From assembly GCA_017464565.1 (NCBI GenBank), contig JAFTZH010000042.1, forward strand, positions 1 through 60,208: 60,208 bases of DNA. Direction: 5' to 3'. Shown in pieces: positions 52,238 through 59,772 of this stretch (position 1 is the stretch's first letter; every line of letters begins with the position of its first letter). Source of the DNA: Clostridia bacterium (GTDB lineage: Bacteria; Bacillota; Clostridia; Oscillospirales; CAG-272). The translations under genes and the position numbers were made by a program. The notes beneath the pieces were generated by a model. That model was not told where the DNA came from. It made no database searches and saw nothing but the letters and a program-made list of their open reading frames with translations.

Positions 52238-53050
52238 ATGAAAATCAACGCTGTAGGATATAATTATATACACACAAACGGTTTTGCTATAAATCGTCCG
52301 AACGGTTCCGACGATTACGTTCTTATTTTATTGAGAAGCAAAGCCGTATTTAATATTTGCGGACAGGATAAAGCCATACCGTCTCAATCTTTTTTGCTTT
52401 ATAAAAAAGGGACGCCGCAAAGCTACCGCGCCGACGGAGATATTTTTATAAACGATTTCGTGCATTTTAATATGACCTCCGAAGAAGAAAAAAACGCAGA
52501 AGATATGGGAATTCCTTTTGATACTCCGATAACGTGCGGAGAGATAACGTTTTTATCCGATATCGTAAAAAATATGTATCAAGAGAAATATTCCGCAAAT
52601 CCTCACAAAGAAAAAACGCTCTCTATATACCTCGAACTTATAATGTTAAAGCTTGCCGAAAAGCTGACGGCCTCATCCTTGCAGACACCGCTGCCCTATT
52701 ATGAAAAAATGGTTGAATTGAGAGCCCGTGTATACAACGAGCCCTGCGAGGAATGGAGTGTGAAGGCAATGGCGCAGGAGCTTTCTCTCAGTGAATCGTA
52801 TTTTCAGCATCTTTACAGAAGAATATTCGGAGTAAGCGTATTCAGCGACGTTATCGGTTCACGCGTAAGAAGAGCCGAATATTTACTTTTCAGCACGGAT
52901 TACGGTATATCGAGTATATGCGTCGAATGCGGTTACAAAAACGAGACGCATTTTATGAGACAATTTAAAAAAGAAACCGGATATACTCCGTCCGAATACA
53001 GAAACAGTCATTTGTTTTTTTATAAAGATCCGCGGAAGCGTTTTTCGTAA
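52238..53050 (+). CDS. AraC-family transcription regulator
   Basis: 270 aa from the ATG at 52238, GGAGGG upstream. The N-terminal half is a cupin-like sugar-sensing domain (about 1-140). The C-terminal double HTH (about 165-262) has WSVKAMAQELSLSESYFQHL and ISSICVECGYKNETHFMRQF followed by KKETGYTPSEYR, the AraC signature. It is divergent from the GH2 gene, so it probably activates that gene when a sugar is present. Confidence 0.92.
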   Translation: MKINAVGYNYIHTNGFAINRPNGSDDYVLILLRSKAVFNICGQDKAIPSQSFLLYKKGTPQSYRADGDIFINDFVHFNMTSEEEKNAEDMGIPFDTPITCGEITFLSDIVKNMYQEKYSANPHKEKTLSIYLELIMLKLAEKLTASSLQTPLPYYEKMVELRARVYNEPCEEWSVKAMAQELSLSESYFQHLYRRIFGVSVFSDVIGSRVRRAEYLLFSTDYGISSICVECGYKNETHFMRQFKKETGYTPSEYRNSHLFFYKDPRKRFS

Positions 53051-53102
53051 AGACGGATTTTTATCAAACGTATTTTCGGAAAAGCTTTTTCGGCGAATAA
53101 AA

Positions 53103-53127
53103 AGCTCGGAGCTTTTTGCTCCGAGCT
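53103..53127. terminator. Bidirectional terminator between AraC and DUF378 genes
   Basis: Stem AGCTCGGAGC/GCTCCGAGCT (53103-53127) with TTTTT loop. Read leftward it ends in TTTTTATTC; read rightward it is followed by AAAATTA, so it mainly serves the leftward DUF378 gene. Confidence 0.7.
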
Positions 53128-53131
53128 AAAA

Positions 53132-53347
53132 TTACTCATCAATTGCGTCAAATCGCTCTCTTGCGCGGAAAATGAGAGATATACACCAGATTCCCGCGAG
53201 CGCAACGACAGTATAGATTATACGGCTGACAAGAGAACCTTGTCCTCCGCAAAGCCAAGCGACTACGTCAAACTGAAAAAGACCGATGCTTCCCCAGTTA
53301 AGCGCGCCGATGACCGTAATGATAAGTGCAATTCTGTCCATTATCAT
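53132..53347 (-). CDS. DUF378 small membrane protein
   Basis: 71 aa. The start is the ATG at 53347 (MIMDRIALIITVIGALNWGS), with AAGGAGG eight bases upstream; the longer frame has none. Two membrane helices, RIALIITVIGALNWGSIGLF and LVSRIIYTVVALAGIWCISL, and the LVxIGALNWGxxG motif define DUF378. Function unknown. It stands alone, between the AraC terminator and yhcH-like gene. Confidence 0.85.
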   Translation of the reverse strand: MIMDRIALIITVIGALNWGSIGLFQFDVVAWLCGGQGSLVSRIIYTVVALAGIWCISLIFRARERFDAIDE

Positions 53348-53435
53348 TGCCGAAACCTCCTTGAACGGTTGAACCGTCAATAATAGTTTCGATAAAATAC
53401 AGAATATTATGTAAGGCAAAAAACGGAATTTTAAA

Positions 53436-53894
53436 TCAAGCGCGGATTTTAATTACCATTTTTCTTACTTTTGAAGGAGTTCCGTCAGCCGCCATACAGG
53501 GCGCGTGTCCCTCGTTGGGGAATATTACGGCAAACTCACCCGCTCCGAGAAAAATTTTGTCGTAGTCCTCGCTCATAACGTAAAGAGCGTAGTCGGTGGT
53601 ATAAGGCGAGATAACCTCAAGCCCCTCAACCGAATCCATACCTATAAGCTCTTTTCCCTCTATCACGAGCTGAACGTCTATGTAATCCTTGTGTATTTCA
53701 AGCTTCGCGTTGTCGTGGGTTTTGGTTTCATAGGTGGAAATCGTAAGATATATATTATCTCCGTCTATCTCGTATTTTCCGTCAGCCGCTCCTTTTTCTA
53801 TAAGCTCGACAGCTGCTTCAAGAGCGGGCTTGAGTCTGGGATGAACGCTGAAATATTTTTCAAAATCTTTGTTTTTTATACTCGCAATTATCAT
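53436..53894 (-). CDS. YhcH/YjgK/YiaL (DUF386) family protein
   Basis: 152 aa. The beta-barrel (cupin-like) family has THDNAKLEIHKDYIDVQLVI and FAVIFPNEGHAPCMA, with His and Glu at the proposed sugar-metal site. Members occur in sialic acid and plant-sugar operons as probable epimerase or anomerase helpers (also called beta-galactosidase subunit beta/EbgC-like). CGGAGGAGC precedes the ATG. Nearby GH2, AraC and FAD oxidoreductase genes fit a sugar-use theme, though they are not one operon. Confidence 0.88.
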   Translation of the reverse strand: MIIASIKNKDFEKYFSVHPRLKPALEAAVELIEKGAADGKYEIDGDNIYLTISTYETKTHDNAKLEIHKDYIDVQLVIEGKELIGMDSVEGLEVISPYTTDYALYVMSEDYDKIFLGAGEFAVIFPNEGHAPCMAADGTPSKVRKMVIKIRA

Positions 53895-54035
53895 AGTGCT
53901 CCTCCGTGCCGTAAGGCATTAAAATGGGTTATTTTTTATAACCGTTATTTTGAATGATATCACAGAATACGCATTTTGTCAATATGAAATATAACAATGA
54001 TGTAAGAAAAAACTATATCGGGTGAAGATGAATAA

Positions 54036-54201
54036 TACGAATGTTCTTCATTTCACACAAGCGAGACAAGCCCATACCAAGTATGATAAAAACTTAAATT
54101 AAGCTATCCGTAGGAAGCAAGACAAAAATTCAAAATTAATCCAAAGTTTTAAAGTTTTTGAAGAGGGGTTAGGGGAGAAACTTTTTAAAAAGTTTCTCCC
54201 C
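54036..54201. repeat. Family A repeat, one-ended copy A9
   Basis: Right palindrome 54172-54201 (GAGAAAC arm), 27 bp past the FAD oxidoreductase stop. Preceded by the reversed tail (ATCCGTAGGAAGCAAGAC, CCAAAGTTTTAAAGTTTTTG), CATACCAAGTATGATAAAAA near 54074, and a block ACGAATGTTCTTCATTTC (near 54038) related to the accessory block of A1/A5. No gene is seen in 53895-54228. Confidence 0.83.
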
Positions 54202-54228
54202 CATTAAAATCCCAACACAAACTAACTT

Positions 54229-56010
54229 TCAACAAAAATCGAATGATATCAAAGCGGTTTTATCCGTTCCGCCCCAGTTTTCGTTCATCGTAAGGCGTAT
54301 GGAGGAAACGGGTTCGGATATTGGCAGGTGATACGACCTGTTACGGTTTATATCCACCGCTAGAAGCTCTTTTTCTCCGCTTTCTGTCGTAACGGCGAGC
54401 GTGAACGACTTGCAAAGCGTTTTAGGCGGATACATCTGCGGACTGTCAAGCAAAACGTTTGCTCTCGTAACGTGTCCTCTCTCGCAGAAATCTCCCGGGA
54501 GAGTATCTCTGTCAAGGTCGCTGTCAAATACGATATGTACCGAATTTATATCGGACGGAGAGTTAAAACGGTATTCAACGGCGGCTCCGTTGGCTATTTT
54601 CACACCGCAGACCTCGGTTCCGTATATACGGTTCGCGCGGTCTTGTCCCGACTTCAATTCGTCGGAGCCGTTCAAAACGGGAGTGCTCCTGCAAAGCGCG
54701 GAGATATCCCGCTCAAAATGAGGAAGGAAGCAATCGTCTGCCATAAGAAGCTGCTGAAGCTCACGTATATGAGATAAGTAAACCTCGTGAGGCGCTATTT
54801 CGTTTTTGCAGGCTATGGAAACGGCCGCGCCTACCGCTTGACCGAGCAGACCGCAGGTTGCCATAACGCGCACACTGCTCATCGCGGTGTGAGTCATACT
54901 GATATTTCTTCCCGCAAACAAAAGATTATCTACGTTGCGCGAGTAGAGCGCGCGGTAGGGAATACAATAGGGAGCGGGCGTTTGAAAATCGGTGTTCGGA
55001 GTTCCTCTGTGGTAGTATCCCGCGGGATAATGGTCGTCAAGAGGCCAGCCGCCGTAAGCTATGGTATCGGGGAATACGACGTCTTCCGAAATATCCTTTT
55101 GAGTTATTATATATTCTCCGCACATACGGCGGGATTCGCGCTTTGCGGGGAGAAATCCGAGAAACTCAAGGTCCCAGTTCTCCGCGCGGTATTTTCCGCT
55201 GTTTTTAATATAATTCCAGGTTCCGAGCGCCAACGGTATCAGCTTTTCCTTGGTCTCCTCGGCTTTGCTTATCGTGTCCTCGGTTCCGCCAAGCTCAAGA
55301 TACCAGAAGTTCTCGGAGGAGTCGTAAATATCCATCGGACGGTTGGCAACGTCGTCGTCGCTTGGAGTCGTAACGAACTCGGACGGGGTGTATTTTACCT
55401 CTCTCGCGGTCTCCCTGCCCTGAATGAGACAGCTCATACCCATAACCATATTATCGGGCTTTTGGACGTGGGTTTTCTCTCCGAATTCCTCCGCGTCCTC
55501 CCTGCCGTATCTGAATTCCGCTCCCGTCAGCGGCGCGAGAATACTGTCGCCCGAGCAGTCCGCGAAATATTTCGCTTCTACGGTGTAAAAGGTCTGCGTC
55601 GTCATCTGATACGCCTTTGCCGATTTTATACGTATCGTTCTTCCGTGCGAAAAGTCTCCCTTTTCGGTCTCTGCGTCCATACAGGTCGTGTTAAGCAAAA
55701 GAGTTATATTTTTCTCACGCTTTACGAAATCGAGGAGAATAGAATCCCATAAAAAATAATTTTTCGTGGGATTGCGATAGAGATTTTCAAGCATTATCTC
55801 CTCGACTATTCCCGTCTCGCGGTTGTTCTTTCCTCGCGCTCCGCATACCCACATACGAATCTCCGAGGAAGCGTTTCCGCCGAGCATAGCTCTCTCGTGA
55901 ATCAGAACCGTCTTTACTCCGTGGCGCGCGGCGGATATCGCCGTGCAAACGCCGGCAAGACCTCCTCCGACAACGCACAGCTCGGTTTCTATATGCTTTT
56001 GATTTAACAT
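54229..56010 (-). CDS. FAD-dependent oxidoreductase with C-terminal jelly-roll-like domain
   Basis: 593 aa. The FAD site is VVGGGLAGVCTA (Gly 15, 17, 20), HERAMLGGNASSEIRMW and the later TDFQTPAPYCIPYRALYS with NLLFAGRNISMTHTAMSS...GLLGQAVGAA, the FAD_oxidored (Pfam 12831) pattern. The last 150 residues (from about 440) form a beta-rich region with IYGTEVCGVKIANGAAVEYR and VRLTMNENWGG-like end, similar to F5/8-type sugar-binding modules. No signal peptide. Substrate unknown; such proteins often sit in glycan-use clusters. Own promoter at 56048-56075. Confidence 0.82.
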   Translation of the reverse strand: MLNQKHIETELCVVGGGLAGVCTAISAARHGVKTVLIHERAMLGGNASSEIRMWVCGARGKNNRETGIVEEIMLENLYRNPTKNYFLWDSILLDFVKREKNITLLLNTTCMDAETEKGDFSHGRTIRIKSAKAYQMTTQTFYTVEAKYFADCSGDSILAPLTGAEFRYGREDAEEFGEKTHVQKPDNMVMGMSCLIQGRETAREVKYTPSEFVTTPSDDDVANRPMDIYDSSENFWYLELGGTEDTISKAEETKEKLIPLALGTWNYIKNSGKYRAENWDLEFLGFLPAKRESRRMCGEYIITQKDISEDVVFPDTIAYGGWPLDDHYPAGYYHRGTPNTDFQTPAPYCIPYRALYSRNVDNLLFAGRNISMTHTAMSSVRVMATCGLLGQAVGAAVSIACKNEIAPHEVYLSHIRELQQLLMADDCFLPHFERDISALCRSTPVLNGSDELKSGQDRANRIYGTEVCGVKIANGAAVEYRFNSPSDINSVHIVFDSDLDRDTLPGDFCERGHVTRANVLLDSPQMYPPKTLCKSFTLAVTTESGEKELLAVDINRNRSYHLPISEPVSSIRLTMNENWGGTDKTALISFDFC

Positions 56011-56047
56011 AATTATCTCCTTTTATAGTAGGTGTTCTACAAGATAA

Positions 56048-56075
56048 ATTATACATATAAATTTTTGATTGTCAA
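56048..56075 (-). promoter_or_regulatory. Promoter for the FAD oxidoreductase
   Basis: Minus strand TTGACA (56075-56070), 16 bp spacer, TATAAT (56053-56048). Confidence 0.7.
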
Positions 56076-56135
56076 GAGATTAAACGCTTTTTTGATAATT
56101 ATTTGAGCCTCGTCTGCTGCATTTATACAAAGCCC

Positions 56136-56164
56136 TTGAATTACGAATAAATTTTTGGTATAAT
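56136..56164 (+). promoter_or_regulatory. Promoter for the class I methyltransferase
   Basis: TTGAAT (56136-56141), 17 bp spacer, TATAAT (56159-56164). A hairpin GCGAAGC/GCTTCGC (56183-56204) follows in the leader, ending 14 nt before the start codon. Confidence 0.65.
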
Positions 56165-56218
56165 TTTATAACTATAAAAAATGCGAAGCCTTTACAAGCT
56201 TCGCGGGTGAAGGTCGGT

Positions 56219-57022
56219 ATGGAAATAAAAAATAAAAATATAGATGCGGGTAAAGCGTTTGACTTTGGAAGAACCTCGTCCGATTACGCGAAATACCGAG
56301 ATATATACCCCGAAATATTTTATCAAAAGATAGTTGACAGGGGACTGTGTGTAAAGGGGCAAAGCGTTCTGGATATCGGTACGGGAACGGGAGTCTTGCC
56401 CCGCAATATGTATCGCTATGGAGCGGAATGGTGCGGAACCGATATTTCGGAAAATCAGATCGCGCAGGCGCGGAGACTCTCCGAAGACGCCGGAATGAAT
56501 ATTGATTTTAGGGTTATGGCTGCCGAGAGCCTTGATTTCCCGAGCAATTCCTTTGACATTGCCACCGCCTGCCAATGCTTTTGGTATTTTGAGCACGAAA
56601 AGGCAGTTCCGAATTTAGCGCGGATTTTAAAGCCGAACGGACGCTTGCTGATTCTTTATATGGCGTGGCTTCCGTTTGAGGACGAAATAGCGGGCGCGAG
56701 CGAGAATTTGGTGCTGAAATACAGTCCTGCTTGGTCGGGGGCTTGCGAAACGGTAAGACCCATTCCCGTTCCCGACGTGGTTTACGATTATTTTGATATG
56801 GTTGGACACGAGGAATATAAGCTCAATGTGCCGTTCACGAGAGAGACGTGGCACGGAAGACTGCGCGCTTGCAGAGGAGTGGGAGCTTCGCTTTCCGAAA
56901 GAGAGCTTGAGCTGTGGGATAAGGAGCATCGGGCATTATTGTACGAGACGGTGCCCGAAAGCTTCGAGGTGCTGCATTATGCGGCTGTATCCGAATTGAA
57001 GGTCAGAAAAGCGGAGGGTTAA
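56219..57022 (+). CDS. Class I SAM-dependent methyltransferase
   Basis: 267 aa from the ATG at 56219; a GTG four codons earlier is possible. GAAGGTCGGT lies upstream, a weak ribosome site. Motif I is VLDIGTGTGVLPRNM (about residues 48-62), then GTDISENQIAQAR and post-motif SFDIATACQCFWYF. Of the ubiE-like type, substrate unknown. It stands alone. The leader hairpin directly before the ribosome site may reduce translation. Confidence 0.85.
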   Translation: MEIKNKNIDAGKAFDFGRTSSDYAKYRDIYPEIFYQKIVDRGLCVKGQSVLDIGTGTGVLPRNMYRYGAEWCGTDISENQIAQARRLSEDAGMNIDFRVMAAESLDFPSNSFDIATACQCFWYFEHEKAVPNLARILKPNGRLLILYMAWLPFEDEIAGASENLVLKYSPAWSGACETVRPIPVPDVVYDYFDMVGHEEYKLNVPFTRETWHGRLRACRGVGASLSERELELWDKEHRALLYETVPESFEVLHYAAVSELKVRKAEG

Positions 57023-57080
57023 GCTTTTTTAACGGAGAATTTTTTGTGAATAGGATATTTCACAGCGAAGCTATTTCACT

Positions 57081-57093
57081 TGCCCGCAGGGCA
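57081..57093. repeat. Short palindrome in a TATTTCAC-type intergenic element
   Basis: TGCCCGCAGGGCA sits inside ATTTCACAGCGAAGC...TATTTCACT and AATTTCGTTGAAAA (about 57058-57105). It looks like a small dispersed element of another kind than families A and B; only one copy is seen here. Confidence 0.4.
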
Positions 57094-57162
57094 AATTTCG
57101 TTGAAAAAAGATATTTCGGGGAGCTTTCGTATAGATTTGAACTCGCGTAACTTTAGTGATAT

Positions 57163-57189
57163 GCCCTCGTTCCGTAGTGGAGCGAGGGC
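57163..57189 (-). terminator. Hairpin at the end of the redox cluster
   Basis: Stem GCCCTCG/CGAGGGC with an inner TTCC...GGAG, between the methyltransferase and the flavodoxin stop at 57209. On the minus strand it follows the flavodoxin gene by 20 bp and lacks a clear U-tract. Confidence 0.5.
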
Positions 57190-57208
57190 TGTTACATCTA
57201 TTCAAGTC

Positions 57209-57625
57209 TTATTTTGCAGAACTCAAAAAATGGATAGCAAACTTTTTTGCATCCTCAATATCCTTTTCATTCGGTCTGCCTTTGTGTATCTTTCCGAACT
57301 GACCTCTGCAATGGAACTCCTCGTCTGCAACGGCAACGCCGAGCTTGTCGGCTGCCTTTGCTATGGGCTTTCTCATAGATTTCATCATCGCGGACGTGCC
57401 GAAGCAAACGATCTTGCCAATGTTGTCCTTGTTATCGGAGATGAAGCTCTTTACGGCATCATCCGCATCAAAAGCGTAATAAGAAGAACCGAGAAACAGG
57501 ATATCTGCCTTTTCGGTCAGCGGAGCGGTAATATCCTTTGCCTCAACAGATACCGCCTCGGCAACCGCCTCCGCAAGCTTTTTTGTGTTTCCCGAACGGG
57601 TGTAATATCGTATCGCAATATTCAT
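57209..57625 (-). CDS. Flavodoxin-like protein
   Basis: 138 aa. The FMN phosphate loop is YYTRSGNTKKLAEAVAEA near the start. The later ring-binding loops are less typical (LGSSYYAFDADDAV, CFGTSAMM). A small electron-transfer or quinone-reductase-type protein. GAGGTATAAGG before the ATG. It is the last gene of a leftward redox run, 10 bp after the TSCPD gene. Confidence 0.85.
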   Translation of the reverse strand: MNIAIRYYTRSGNTKKLAEAVAEAVSVEAKDITAPLTEKADILFLGSSYYAFDADDAVKSFISDNKDNIGKIVCFGTSAMMKSMRKPIAKAADKLGVAVADEEFHCRGQFGKIHKGRPNEKDIEDAKKFAIHFLSSAK

Positions 57626-57635
57626 TCCTTATACC

Positions 57636-57890
57636 TCACGTATTGTTATTATAGGCTTCCCGAACCGCCTTTGCGAGTTGATCGGTACAGGAGGTAGGGC
57701 GTCTGCCGCAGGTATTGCCAAGGAGCTTTTCTTCGATATCTTCAACCGTTGCACCCTCAAGCAATTTTGCTATAGCTTTGAGATTTCCGTTGCAACCGCC
57801 GTAAAACTCAATATTGGTTATTACGTTACCGTCTATATCAAAGGAAATGATCTGTGAGCAAGTGTTTTTGGTCTTATATTCGTATCGCAT
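57636..57890 (-). CDS. TSCPD-domain protein
   Basis: 84 aa. The start is the ATG at 57890 overlapping the peroxidase stop (TGATG), AAGGAG upstream. The family shape is FDIDGNVITNIEFYGGCNGN, then LLGNTCGRRPTSCTDQLAKA; here the name-giving motif reads TSCTD. The Cys pattern suggests metal or redox work, possibly related to ribonucleotide-reductase-linked TSCPD domains. Role unknown. Confidence 0.85.
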   Translation of the reverse strand: MRYEYKTKNTCSQIISFDIDGNVITNIEFYGGCNGNLKAIAKLLEGATVEDIEEKLLGNTCGRRPTSCTDQLAKAVREAYNNNT

Positions 57891-58429
57891 CACAGACACT
57901 CCTTAATCGCGTCTTTCAGCGTTTTCATATCGGTTGGTTCAAAACGAGCGACGATCTCACCGTTTCTGTCAATCAGGAATTTTGTAAAATTCCATTTTAC
58001 TTTGCCGTTGTTCTTGTAATCCTTATCCATCTTTTTTGCAATACCGTTCATCATCAGTGCCATAGGAGACTTGCCAAAGCCCTCAAATTTGGTGTTGTCA
58101 GTCAGCCACTTATAAAGCGGTATAGCATTCTCGCCGTTCACATCGACCTTTGCAAACTGCGGAAAGGTGATACCGTAACGACCTGTACAGAAGGAATGAA
58201 TTTCCTCATCGTTGCCGGGTGCCTGTTCTCCAAACTGATTACACGGAAAGTCAAGAATTTCAAAGCCTTGTGCCGAAAATTCCTCGTAAAGATCCTGCAG
58301 CTCATCATACTGAGGTGTAAAACCACAGCCGGTCGCTGTGTTCACTATGAGCAGTACCTTGCCACGGTAGTCCGAAAGCGAAACCTCGCTTGCATCTTGC
58401 GTTTTTACAGTAAAATCATAAACGTTCAT
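57890..58429 (-). CDS. Glutathione peroxidase-family thiol peroxidase
   Basis: 179 aa. Peroxidatic Cys 35 in NTATGCGFTPQY (Cys, not selenocysteine), Gln 69 in CNQFGEQAPG and Trp in KVKWNFTKFLID complete the Gpx triad. Cys 81 in SFCTGRYGITFPQF is at the resolving place of thioredoxin-dependent Gpx, so thioredoxin is the likelier reductant in a bacterium with no sign of glutathione synthesis here. Reduces peroxides in the cytoplasm. AGGAGAAC before the ATG. Confidence 0.93.
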   Translation of the reverse strand: MNVYDFTVKTQDASEVSLSDYRGKVLLIVNTATGCGFTPQYDELQDLYEEFSAQGFEILDFPCNQFGEQAPGNDEEIHSFCTGRYGITFPQFAKVDVNGENAIPLYKWLTDNTKFEGFGKSPMALMMNGIAKKMDKDYKNNGKVKWNFTKFLIDRNGEIVARFEPTDMKTLKDAIKECL

Positions 58430-58473
58430 TTTGTTCTCCTAAAAATATTTATAAATTTTTGCGACAGTTTGTT

Positions 58474-58950
58474 TTATGAAAGCAACCCATCAGCCCATAG
58501 CTTCAAATCTTCCTCCGAAACCTCGCCGCCGAGGCGCTTTCCTTTATCTACGTTCGCACAGGTAAGTTCACGGATTCGCTGTGCCGTGTTGCCGATATCG
58601 CCGCTGCCGGCGGTACAGAACGGGATAATGCATTTGCCCTTAAAATCGTAGGATGTAAGGAATGTATCCACCACGCTCGGCTCTCGTCCCCACCAAATCG
58701 GGAAGCCGACAAATATAACGTCGTACTGAGCCATATCTTCTACCTTACTGCACACAGCGGGACGGCAGTCGGGGTCCTGCATCTCGCGGGAACTTCTCGA
58801 TTGCTCGTTCCTCCAATCAAGGTCTGCTTTGGTGTAGGGTTTTTCGGGGCAGATTTGGAATAGGTCTGCGCCCTCTGCTTTTGCAAGCTTACGAGCAACC
58901 TTTTCAGTTACACCGCTTGCGGAAAAATACGCAACTAAAATCTTAGACAT
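58474..58950 (-). CDS. Flavodoxin-family protein
   Basis: 158 aa. FMN loop AYFSASGVTEKVARKLAKAE, then DVIFVGFPIWWGREPSVVDT and IIPFCTAGSGDIGNTAQRI, the long-chain clostridial flavodoxin/NADPH-quinone-type set. Redox carrier. GGGAGGAAC before the ATG. It lies 18 bp after the nitroreductase gene, so they share a transcript. Confidence 0.9.
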   Translation of the reverse strand: MSKILVAYFSASGVTEKVARKLAKAEGADLFQICPEKPYTKADLDWRNEQSRSSREMQDPDCRPAVCSKVEDMAQYDVIFVGFPIWWGREPSVVDTFLTSYDFKGKCIIPFCTAGSGDIGNTAQRIRELTCANVDKGKRLGGEVSEEDLKLWADGLLS

Positions 58951-58968
58951 AATCGTTCCTCCCGATAT

Positions 58969-59772
58969 TTATATTTTTAATTTATAAGAAGCAATATATT
59001 CCGCCTCTGTTTTACAGGGGATATTCGGATTTTCGATTACAAACTCGGTGCTAATACCTTGCTCCTTTGCCGTAAGTTCAAAATGGCAAAGAGCAATGCC
59101 CATATCAATCTTCTGCATATCTATTCTGCCGCCGTTAAAATTTCTGGAGCGTTGCAAATAGAAATGCGAGGTGCCGTCCATAACCACAATACGCCACGGC
59201 TGTTTGTTGACAGCAGACGGAGCAAGTCGTACCGTCTCAATCGGCAAGAACAGCTTGCCTGCCGCGTCGGAGGTCAAGGGTGTGTCAAAGCTGTTCCAAA
59301 ACGTGATCTCCTCAAAGGAAAAACGGCTGTCAGCTTTCACACCCTTACGCATCATCTTTTCCCGTACAGACATCTTCTTTGCCGGATAGCCGAGAGGACT
59401 TACGCAGGGCATAACCTCATCCTCCGAAAGCTCCATCGCTTTTTCAAAAGCACCTCTGTCCATCGTGCCGCCGATCCATACCGTACCGATGCCGAGCGAC
59501 TGCGCATAGAGCACCAGCTTTTCAAAGGCATAGCCGAAGGCTTCGTTCAAATGCGGTGAGTCTTTCATCTTTGCGCCAATATACAGCTCGGTTCCTGCAA
59601 CTACGGGGCAACCCATTTTGGGGAGTAGCTTAAACTCAATGGGAAGTCCGTAAGGGTTATCAATTGTTTCAATAAACGCACATAACTTTTCTTTATCGTC
59701 TGCCGTCAGCTCCCGTCCGTCAAAGGTACGGACGCTTCGGCGCTCACAGACGAGTTTTTCCATATTATCCAT
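58969..59772 (-). CDS. Nitroreductase-family protein
   Basis: 267 aa. The FMN-binding start VCERRSVRTFDGRELTADDK is followed by YAQSLGIGTVWIGGTMDRGA and LAPSAVNKQPWRIVVMDG, the second a strong nitroreductase motif (here placed C-terminal, as in the TM1586-type branch). Reduces nitro groups or quinones with NAD(P)H. It overlaps the upstream radical-SAM stop by 8 bp, showing coupling, and AAAGGAATAAAC lies before the ATG. Confidence 0.88.
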   Translation of the reverse strand: MDNMEKLVCERRSVRTFDGRELTADDKEKLCAFIETIDNPYGLPIEFKLLPKMGCPVVAGTELYIGAKMKDSPHLNEAFGYAFEKLVLYAQSLGIGTVWIGGTMDRGAFEKAMELSEDEVMPCVSPLGYPAKKMSVREKMMRKGVKADSRFSFEEITFWNSFDTPLTSDAAGKLFLPIETVRLAPSAVNKQPWRIVVMDGTSHFYLQRSRNFNGGRIDMQKIDMGIALCHFELTAKEQGISTEFVIENPNIPCKTEAEYIASYKLKI

